Below are positions 5,310 to 12,072 of a stretch of 12,072 nucleotides of DNA, piece by piece. Origin of the DNA: a bacterium (lineage in GTDB: Bacteria > Planctomycetota > J058 > JAJDCP01); the NCBI GenBank assembly GCA_030428695.1, contig JAUIEM010000312.1:1-12072 (forward strand), in the 5' to 3' direction. The number at the start of each line of letters is the position of its first letter. Position 1 is the stretch's first letter. The notes under the pieces are model-generated. The model was not told where the DNA came from and did no database searches. It saw only the letters and a list, made by a program, of their open reading frames with translations. Position numbers and translations under genes: made by a program.

Positions 5310-7082
5310 TCAGTCGGCGAAGCGGTACAGCAGGTAGCCGATGAACATCTCGTCGGTGGTCTGCTCGCCGAAGCGGACCCGCGCGTCGGGGTCGGGGTTG
5401 TAGGGGTTGGCGGCGGTGTTGTCGAAGGAGCCGCTGACGTAGATCACGCTGCCGGCCTCGACCTCGAGGGGCTCCTCGAGCATGTACTGACGCTGCCAGA
5501 ACATGTCGTAGTTCGGCACGGAGAGGAGGACCTCCTCGCTGCCGTCCGGGCGCTGCAGGGTGAACTTCATGTCGTGCCCGCGGTAGTGCATGTGCGGGAT
5601 CACCCCGTACAGCACCGCGTCGACCGGCACGGTGCGGATCGCGGAGACCTCGGTCTGCGAGTGCGGCTCGAGGCGGAAGCGCCGGTTGACCGCGCTGCTG
5701 ACCTTGAGCTCGTGGGGCGGCGGCTCGTCGTGCAGGTAGAGGCCGACGACCGGCCGGTCGACGACGGCGCGTCCGATCGGCGTGTAGTGCAGCTGGACCC
5801 GGAAGGTCGTGTCCCGCGGCAGGCGCTTGCCGGTGCCTTCGGGGAAGCCGGTCTCGATGATGCCGGGAACGTAGGCGGCGAAGAAGTCGCTGAGCCCGCC
5901 ATTGGCCCGGTCTTGCAGGTGGCGCAGCTCGCGTGGGAAGCGCGCGAAGACGAAGGCGTGGTGCATCACCTCGGGCGCGCTCGGCCGGAACACCGCCGCG
6001 CTGACCCACTGATCCTCCGGGACCACGTAGTCGAGATCGAACACGCGGTAGGGCAGCACGCCGTGCTTCGGGATCTCCTGCGGCGGCAGCTCGATGATCA
6101 CGTCCGGCTCGCCGAGGGGCCAGTCCGGCACCGAGAGGTCGCTCGCCGCGAGGGGGTCGCTGTCGCTCTCCGGCGCGCCCGCCCGGACCCAGTGGACCAG
6201 GTCGCGCTGCTCCTCGACGCTGAGCGAGACGTCGTGCTGGAAGTCGCCGTGGGCGGGGTCGGCGTGCCAGGGGGGCATGCGCATCGTCAGCACGGCCTCG
6301 GCCATCATCTCGCTCCAGCCCTTGACCTTCGCGTACTTGTCGAGGGTGAAGGGCGCGACGCCGCCGTCGCGGTGGCAGGTCGCACACTTCTCGCGCACCA
6401 GCGGCGCGACGTGCTCGGCGTAGTCGACCGCGTGCTCGGCCTTCGGCTGGACGAAGGTGATCTTGCAGCCCTTCGCCTCGGGCGTGCCGGGCGCGGGGCT
6501 TCCGCCGTCGAGCAGGGCGTCGAGGGCGTCGCGCAGGTAGTGCTCCTTCGCGACCTCGAGCTGGCCGCCGTAGTTCATGCGGTCGTCGAGCGGGCCACGC
6601 CAGAGCAACGTGAGCTCTTCCGGATCGATGATCAGGGCCTCACCGGTGCGGTCGATGCCGAGCCCCTCGCTGACGAGCTGGGCGGTGTCCTTGAGGATCG
6701 GCAGCTCCATCCCGAAGGCCTCGGCCTCCTGCCGGATGCTGTCCGTGTCGTCCTGGGGGTTGGCGTTCAGGCCGAGGAAGACGACGCCGGCCTCCGCCTT
6801 GGCCTCCGCCAGGGCCTGCAGGTCCGCGAGGTTCTGGCGCACGATCGGGCAGCCGTTGCCGGTCACGTACACCACGACGTAGGGCGCCGCGCTGTACCGC
6901 GAGAGCTGGTGGAACTTCCCGTCCGCGTCGAGCAGGGCGAAGTCGAAGATCGCGGCGGGCAGCTCGACGTCGACCTCCTCGACGGGGGCCGGGAACGGGC
7001 TCGGCGCCCGGGCGTCCATCAGCACGCGGGGCTGACAGCCGAGCAGTCCGAGGGTCAGGAGGAAAACGGGCAGGGCACGCAT
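5310..7082 (-). CDS. Lipoprotein with redoxin, cytochrome c and copper type II (PHM-like) monooxygenase domains
   Basis: This encodes 590 residues from ATG 7082, preceded by GGAGAG. The open frame extends further upstream but lacks a better start, and this start gives a clean lipoprotein signal peptide with lipobox LLGC (C16). Domains in order: an AhpC/redoxin-like fold at about 40-195, with only one candidate redox cysteine (C78 in TGNGCPIVRQN); a mono-haem cytochrome c at about 215-300, with C233-A-T-C236-H237 and likely axial M269 in MRMPPWHAD; and a PHM-type copper domain at about 325-590. All expected copper ligands are visible: H374-H375, H432 (LHYTP), H497-x-H499 (PHMHYRG) and M579 (TTDEMF). 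PHM enzymes hydroxylate substrates with O2 using two copper sites fed by an electron donor; here the fused cytochrome may supply electrons. The protein is probably membrane-anchored and faces the periplasm. Substrate is unknown. It is first in an operon with the TorD-like and aminotransferase genes. Confidence 0.88.
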   Translation of the reverse strand: MRALPVFLLTLGLLGCQPRVLMDARAPSPFPAPVEEVDVELPAAIFDFALLDADGKFHQLSRYSAAPYVVVYVTGNGCPIVRQNLADLQALAEAKAEAGVVFLGLNANPQDDTDSIRQEAEAFGMELPILKDTAQLVSEGLGIDRTGEALIIDPEELTLLWRGPLDDRMNYGGQLEVAKEHYLRDALDALLDGGSPAPGTPEAKGCKITFVQPKAEHAVDYAEHVAPLVREKCATCHRDGGVAPFTLDKYAKVKGWSEMMAEAVLTMRMPPWHADPAHGDFQHDVSLSVEEQRDLVHWVRAGAPESDSDPLAASDLSVPDWPLGEPDVIIELPPQEIPKHGVLPYRVFDLDYVVPEDQWVSAAVFRPSAPEVMHHAFVFARFPRELRHLQDRANGGLSDFFAAYVPGIIETGFPEGTGKRLPRDTTFRVQLHYTPIGRAVVDRPVVGLYLHDEPPPHELKVSSAVNRRFRLEPHSQTEVSAIRTVPVDAVLYGVIPHMHYRGHDMKFTLQRPDGSEEVLLSVPNYDMFWQRQYMLEEPLEVEAGSVIYVSGSFDNTAANPYNPDPDARVRFGEQTTDEMFIGYLLYRFAD

Positions 7083-7115
7083 CTGTCTCTCCGTTATGGG
7101 GACTTCCGAACGCCC

Positions 7116-7145
7116 AGTGTGGACGCCGCAGGTCTTCGATGTCAA
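7116..7145 (-). promoter_or_regulatory. Probable sigma-70-type promoter for the lipoprotein operon
   Basis: Reading the - strand, a perfect TTGACA (7145-7140) is followed after 18 bases by CACACT (7121-7116). The expected transcription start near 7109 gives a leader of about 27 nt before the ATG at 7082, with GGAGAG as ribosome binding site. The -10 matches consensus at only 3 of 6 positions. Confidence 0.45.
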
Positions 7146-7203
7146 CCGTGGTACGCAGCGCTCGACCGTCCGTTTGCCGCTCGTCCGCTCCGCTCTCTCG
7201 ACC

Positions 7204-7232
7204 TTGCTACCCTCCGCGGAAGCTGGTAGACT
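7204..7232 (+). promoter_or_regulatory. Possible promoter for the moxR operon
   Basis: TTGCTA (7204-7209) and TAGACT (7227-7232) are separated by exactly 17 bases and face moxR. Transcription from here would give a long leader of about 185 nt. The rest of the 344-bp divergent gap (7083-7426) holds small stem-loops and a short tandem repeat; I see no gene in it. Confidence 0.35.
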
Positions 7233-7306
7233 CCGGCCTCTTCCCCTGCGGGGGCAGGACGGCCCGGCGGGCCAACACTCGAGCCTTCGCGCCGTATCCT
7301 GGGGAG

Positions 7307-7324
7307 CCGTCCTTCCGAGGACGG
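7307..7324 (+). other. Leader stem-loop upstream of moxR
   Basis: CCGTCCT (7307-7313) pairs perfectly with AGGACGG (7318-7324) around a TCCG loop. There is no following T run, so it is not a simple terminator. It would lie within the predicted moxR leader RNA and could affect stability or processing. Confidence 0.3.
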
Positions 7325-7363
7325 ACGTGAAGCCGAATCCGAACGTGCGGCGCAGCGCTCTGC

Positions 7364-7387
7364 GGTGCAAGGGTTGCAGGGGTGCAG
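7364..7387 (+). repeat. Three-unit 8-bp tandem repeat in the moxR leader
   Basis: Three consecutive 8-mers occur: GGTGCAAG at 7364, then GGTTGCAG, then GGGTGCAG, each sharing TGCA with G-rich flanks. TGCA-centred G-rich repeats of this kind occur in intergenic regions of other bacteria. They end 39 bp before the moxR start, in the untranslated leader if the promoter above is right. Confidence 0.4.
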
Positions 7388-7426
7388 ACGCGACGACCGC
7401 GCCCCCCTTTCCTCTGAGGGACATTC

Positions 7427-8479
<1,053 letters not shown>

Positions 8480-8543
8480 GGGGCAGAACAAGCCTCGAAC
8501 AGAGCGCCGGTGACCCGCGAGGGGCCGGCGGGCGAGGACGAGC

Positions 8544-9443
8544 ATGACCGATCCCAGGAAGTACCTCGACCCGAAGACCCTCGTCAAGATCCAGCGCCTC
8601 GACATGATCGCGCGGCTGATCGTCGAGGGCTTCGTGTCGGGCCTGCACCGCTCCCCCTACCACGGCTTCTCGGTCGAGTTCGCCGAGCACCGTGAGTACA
8701 CGCCGGGCGACGACCTGCGCTACCTCGACTGGAAGGTCTACGGCAAGTCCGACCGCTTCTACATCAAGCAGTACGAGGAAGAGACCAACCTCTCGGCCTA
8801 TGTGCTGCTCGACTGCAGCGAGTCGATGCGCTACCAGTCCGACAACCTGTCGAAGTACCAGTACGGTTGCTTCATCGCGGCGGCTTTGGCCTACGTGATC
8901 ATCAAGCAACAGGACACCGTCGGCCTCGGCCTGTTCGACGACGAGGTGCGGACGTTCCTGCCGCCGTCGAGCCACGCGAGCCACCTCAAGCACATCGTCC
9001 ACGCCCTCGACACGACCGAGACCGACAAGAAGACCGACCTCGGCAGCATCTTCCACACGCTCGCCGAGCGGATCCGCAAGAAGGGGCTGGTCATCATCAT
9101 CTCCGACCTGTTCGACGACGTCGAGCGGGTGCTGTCCGGCCTGCGCCACTTCCGGCACCGCAAGCACGAAGTGATCCTCTTCCACGTGATGGCGCACGAA
9201 GAGCGGAACTTCACCTTCGACCGGATGACCCAGTTCATCGGGCTCGAGGGCATGGACAACGTGATCATCGACCCGAAGTCGCTGCGCAAGGCCTACCTCG
9301 AAGAGGTCGAGGAGTTCTGCAGCCAGCTCCGCCGCGGTTGCCGGCTCGAGCGCATCGACTACGTCGCCATCGACACCCACACGCCGCTCGACGTCGCGCT
9401 GACGAGCTACCTGGCGACCCGCGCCGACCGCCGCCTGAGCTGA
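8544..9443 (+). CDS. DUF58 protein with VWA-like MIDAS motif
   Basis: This encodes 299 residues. DUF58 proteins are the usual partner of MoxR ATPases; their biochemical role is not settled. The hallmark region is present: SVEFAEHREYTPGDDLRYLDW (43-63), followed by KSDRFYIKQYEEETN (68-82). A VWA-like Rossmann domain follows, with an intact metal-ion-dependent adhesion site: D90-x-S92-x-S94 (DCSESM), T164 (KKTDLGS) and D188 (IIISDLFDD). No membrane segment is seen, unlike longer DUF58 proteins with two N-terminal helices, so this is the short soluble form. The ATG at 8544 is preceded by GAGGA 5 nt upstream. A GTG at 8510 lies in another frame and is not an alternative start. It sits between moxR and the BatA-like gene in one operon. 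Confidence 0.92.
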   Translation: MTDPRKYLDPKTLVKIQRLDMIARLIVEGFVSGLHRSPYHGFSVEFAEHREYTPGDDLRYLDWKVYGKSDRFYIKQYEEETNLSAYVLLDCSESMRYQSDNLSKYQYGCFIAAALAYVIIKQQDTVGLGLFDDEVRTFLPPSSHASHLKHIVHALDTTETDKKTDLGSIFHTLAERIRKKGLVIIISDLFDDVERVLSGLRHFRHRKHEVILFHVMAHEERNFTFDRMTQFIGLEGMDNVIIDPKSLRKAYLEEVEEFCSQLRRGCRLERIDYVAIDTHTPLDVALTSYLATRADRRLS

Positions 9444-9472
9444 TCGCAACAGCAGACGAGGAACGCTGAAGC

Positions 9473-11986
9473 ATGCTGGAATTCTTCCTGAACCCGCTGA
9501 CCCTCTGGGGTCTGCCCGCTGTCTCGATCCCGCTGCTGATCTACCTCCTGTACCGCCAGCGCTACCGGCGCGTCGAGTGGGCGGCGATGGAGTTCCTGCT
9601 CCGGGCGTTGAAGAAGAACCGCCGGCGGCTGCGCGTCGAGAACCTGCTGATCCTCATCCTGCGGATGTTGATCATCCTGTTGCTCGTGCTCGCCTTCGCC
9701 CGGCCTCTCCTGCGCGCGGCCAACATCGGCAACGTCGACACCGCGAGCCGGCACGTCGGGCTGATGCTCGACCAGTCCTTCAGCATGAGCTACCGGCCCG
9801 GCACCGACAACTCGGCGATGGAGAAGGCGAAGTCGGCGGCGACGAGGCTCCTGCAGAGCATGAAGGAGGTCGACCAGGTCGTGTTGTCGACCGCCGGCGA
9901 GCGCTCCGAGCGGTTGATCACCCGGCCGACCACGCTCGATCCCAATGCCCGCGAGGAGATGATCAGCAAGCTGGGCGCGGTCGAGTGGGACCACGGGCGC
10001 ACCGACCTGGCGAGCGGCATGGACGGCATGCTCGGGCTGCTCGACGGCTTCCCCGAAGAGGCGAACAAGCAGCTGTACGTCTTCACCGACATGCAGCGCA
10101 ACGCCTGGCTCGAGGATGAGGAGATCCGCAAGGACCTGTATCCGCTGATCCGCCAGCTCGAGAGCAAGAAGACCGCGCTGCGCCTGGTCGACGTCGGCGA
10201 CGACGCCTACCGCAACGCCGCGCTGGTCGATTTTTCGACCGACCGCCGCACCCTCGGCGTCGGGATGCCCTTCCGCTTCATCGTCACGGTCGAGAACTTC
10301 TGCGAGCAGGAGCTCGACAACCTGACGGTGACCGTCAAGATCGAGCGCAACGACGGCAGCGAGCAGGCGCTGACGGCCAAGAGCGTCGAGCTCGAGCCGT
10401 TCCAGCGCACGACCCTCGAGTTCCCCTGCAGCGTGCCGCTGCCCGGGATCCACCAGGCGCGGGCGGAGCTGCAGACCGATCCGCTGCAGCTCGACAACGC
10501 GCGCTACCTGACCCTCGACGTGCGCGAGGCGGTCGACATCCTGCTGGTCGACGGCGACCCCGACAACGACGACAAGCTCCTGCGCGGCGAGACCGACTAC
10601 CTCGAGCTCGGCCTCAACCCGGCGCTGTTCAACACCAGCGACGAGGCGGTGACGAACTACCTCAACCGCATGGTCAAGGTCTCCGACCTGAACCTCGACG
10701 AGGAAGAGCTCGACAAGTACGACGTGATCTTCCTCTGCAACGTCGCCGCGGTCGACGGCCACGTCGAGCGATTCGAGTCCTTCGTGCGCAACGGCGGCGG
10801 GCTGTGGATCTTCCTCGGCGACCAGGTCGACCCGACCAACTACAACAACTACCTGTTCCGCGAGGGCAAGGGGCTCCTGCCCGCGCGGCTCGGCGAGGTG
10901 CGCGGCGACGCGGGCGACGACCAGAACGCCTTCGTGATGCGCCCGACCGACTGGCAGCACCCGGCCTTCAAGCAGCTCGACGATCCGAAGTACCGGCCGT
11001 CCCTGTTCCGGGCGCTGTTCAGCAGCTTCTACTACCTCGATGAGGACGAAGAGGACCCGCGCGACACCGTGCTCGCCCGCTTCGAGGCGATGGCCGCCTC
11101 CGAGGACTTCGAAGCGACCGCCGAGGAAGGGGGCGCTCCGGCGCTCGTCGTCCGCCGCTTCGGCCAGGGCCGCGTGGTCGTGCTGCCGAGCTCGGCGGCC
11201 GCCGGCGAGTACGCCTGGTCGCGCTTCTCGATCACCGGCGCGGGCGTGACCGTGATCAACGAGATGGTCAAGCACCTGCTCGGCTCGCGCACCCAGCGCC
11301 GCAATCTCGAGCTCGGCGAGGCCTTCAACGAGATCCTGCCGTCGAGCGCCTTCGCCAGCGAGGTCAGCATCAGCCTGCCGCCGCGCCAGAACGTCGGCGA
11401 CGAGGATGCCCGCACGCAGGAGCAGCGGGAGCTGACCCCGCTGATCTCGCTCAACCACGCCAAACAGGCCGAGCTGCGCGAGCTGTTCAAGCCGCAGGAC
11501 GGGCCGGACGACGCCTCGCTGGAGCAGGTGACCGAGATCCTCGACAAGCGCGCGGTCGAGCCCTTCCTGTCGGTCAGCGAGCTGCGCCAGCTCGTCACGA
11601 TCGACGCGGAGACCTACCGCCGGGTGGCCCCGCTGCTCTCGGTCGAGAAGGACCAGTTCCGCCTGTTCTACGAGGACACGCGCTTCGGCGGCGTGTACCA
11701 GGTCGAGTTCCGCAACGCCGACGTCGAGACCCGGCGCGACTTCTTCGCCGTCAACGTCGAAGCCGAAGAAGGCCGCCTGAACAAGATCGTCGAGGATGAG
11801 CTCAAGACGCTGTTCCCCGACCTCGACATCGAGGTCTGGACGCCGGAGCAGATGGAAACCGAGGTCAAGGGGACCGAAGGCAACATCGCGGACTACGAGA
11901 TCTGGTGGGAGCTGCTGGTCGCGGCCCTGCTGCTCAAGGTCGTCGAGTCGATTCTCGCCTGGTTCTTCGGATGGAAGAAAGCATGA
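9473..11986 (+). CDS. BatA-like membrane protein: VWA, amidotransferase-like domain, inserted HhH-like segment
   Basis: This encodes 837 residues. The N-terminus (1-80) is a BatA/aerotolerance-type domain with membrane helices at about 8-27 and 57-79, and the motif RYRRVEWAAMEFL between them. A VWA domain follows with complete MIDAS: D100-x-S102-x-S104 (DQSFSMSY), T177 (GRTDLASG) and D206 (VFTDMQRN). Residues ~250-350 look like a beta-sandwich. Residues ~352-600 resemble class I glutamine-amidotransferase-like folds found in planctomycete BatA relatives (VDILLVDGD; YDVIFLCNV; FVRNGGGLWIFLG; RRFGQGRVVVLPS), but without a clear catalytic Cys-His-Glu triad. Residues ~658-725 look like a helix-hairpin-helix module (see findings). 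A GVY-containing beta domain (738-765) and a final membrane helix (813-832) follow. It likely assembles with MoxR and DUF58 at the membrane, with the middle domains probably outside. The stop overlaps the next start as ATGA. Confidence 0.88.
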   Translation: MLEFFLNPLTLWGLPAVSIPLLIYLLYRQRYRRVEWAAMEFLLRALKKNRRRLRVENLLILILRMLIILLLVLAFARPLLRAANIGNVDTASRHVGLMLDQSFSMSYRPGTDNSAMEKAKSAATRLLQSMKEVDQVVLSTAGERSERLITRPTTLDPNAREEMISKLGAVEWDHGRTDLASGMDGMLGLLDGFPEEANKQLYVFTDMQRNAWLEDEEIRKDLYPLIRQLESKKTALRLVDVGDDAYRNAALVDFSTDRRTLGVGMPFRFIVTVENFCEQELDNLTVTVKIERNDGSEQALTAKSVELEPFQRTTLEFPCSVPLPGIHQARAELQTDPLQLDNARYLTLDVREAVDILLVDGDPDNDDKLLRGETDYLELGLNPALFNTSDEAVTNYLNRMVKVSDLNLDEEELDKYDVIFLCNVAAVDGHVERFESFVRNGGGLWIFLGDQVDPTNYNNYLFREGKGLLPARLGEVRGDAGDDQNAFVMRPTDWQHPAFKQLDDPKYRPSLFRALFSSFYYLDEDEEDPRDTVLARFEAMAASEDFEATAEEGGAPALVVRRFGQGRVVVLPSSAAAGEYAWSRFSITGAGVTVINEMVKHLLGSRTQRRNLELGEAFNEILPSSAFASEVSISLPPRQNVGDEDARTQEQRELTPLISLNHAKQAELRELFKPQDGPDDASLEQVTEILDKRAVEPFLSVSELRQLVTIDAETYRRVAPLLSVEKDQFRLFYEDTRFGGVYQVEFRNADVETRRDFFAVNVEAEEGRLNKIVEDELKTLFPDLDIEVWTPEQMETEVKGTEGNIADYEIWWELLVAALLLKVVESILAWFFGWKKA

Positions 11987-12072
11987 TGTTGTCGCTGCTG
12001 CTCGCCCAACAAGAGCTCGAGACCATCGTCGAGACCAAGTGGCTGTCCCGGCCGCCGGACTGGGTCACCTTC
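11983..12072 (+). CDS. Start of the next operon gene, 3'-partial
   Basis: Only 30 codons are visible: ATG at 11983 overlaps the preceding TGA (ATGA), with a second in-frame ATG at 11986. The start MMLSLLLAQQELETIVETKW has a short hydrophobic beginning, then WLSRPPDWVTF. In related operons the gene after batA encodes another membrane-bound VWA or amidotransferase-like protein, and a Trp/Pro-rich start before a membrane helix would fit. The visible part is too short for a family call. Confidence 0.6.
   Translation, partial: MMLSLLLAQQELETIVETKWLSRPPDWVTF

Noticed and set aside
4896..7229. A 777-codon open frame on the + strand opposite the lipoprotein gene
   Set aside because: It is a mirror frame of a high-GC gene with strong third-position bias. 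Its translation is low-complexity (Val/Arg/Gly/Asp-rich) with no domain, while the opposite strand has clear domains.
7083..7424. N-terminal extension of the lipoprotein frame by 114 codons
   Set aside because: The start at 7082 has a ribosome binding site and a perfect lipoprotein signal peptide. The extension covers the TTGACA promoter and has no protein-like character.
9407..11458. A 683-codon open frame on the - strand opposite the BatA-like gene
   Set aside because: Same antisense artefact: repetitive Val/Glu/Arg/Leu composition and no motif, covering a well-supported + strand gene.

Overview
This is a GC-rich bacterial window with tightly packed genes. I found no tRNA, rRNA, CRISPR array or transposase. 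The gene content suggests Planctomycetota: a MoxR–DUF58–BatA operon with a large multi-domain BatA-like protein, a redoxin/cytochrome c/copper-monooxygenase lipoprotein, and a TPR tail of the kind found after Ser/Thr kinases. Myxococcota is a reasonable alternative. The assignment rests on gene families only.

Left part (1-2792, + strand). The window opens inside a gene for a protein with one membrane segment followed by a long TPR region. After about 363 residues a foreign-looking segment of about 99 bp (1091-1189) interrupts it. The segment has a perfect inverted repeat and an in-frame TAG. The same reading frame resumes straight after it with good TPR sequence, up to 1543. Two nucleotides later begins a 103-residue zinc-ribbon-like protein. 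Its stop codon overlaps the start of a stand-alone RecB/Cas4-like PD-(D/E)XK nuclease with a four-cysteine Fe-S cluster pattern. A gap of about 200 bp (2793-2999) holds small hairpins and two kinds of short intergenic repeats.

Middle part (3000-7082, - strand). A divergent operon reads right to left. It encodes a 590-residue lipoprotein (redoxin, mono-haem cytochrome c, PHM-type copper monooxygenase), a TorD-family chaperone-like protein one base later, and a class I/II PLP aminotransferase coupled by an ATGA overlap. A good TTGACA-type promoter lies just upstream of the lipoprotein gene.

Right part (7083-12072, + strand). A 344-bp divergent regulatory region leads into moxR (AAA+ ATPase), a DUF58 protein with an intact MIDAS motif, an 837-residue BatA-like membrane protein, and the first 30 codons of a further gene. 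MoxR ATPases are thought to act as chaperones for VWA-domain partners, so these genes probably form one envelope-associated complex.

Two features deserve most attention. One is the antisense gene-end segment that splits the TPR gene. The other is an apparent ComEA/GspK-like helix-hairpin-helix domain inserted in the BatA-like protein.
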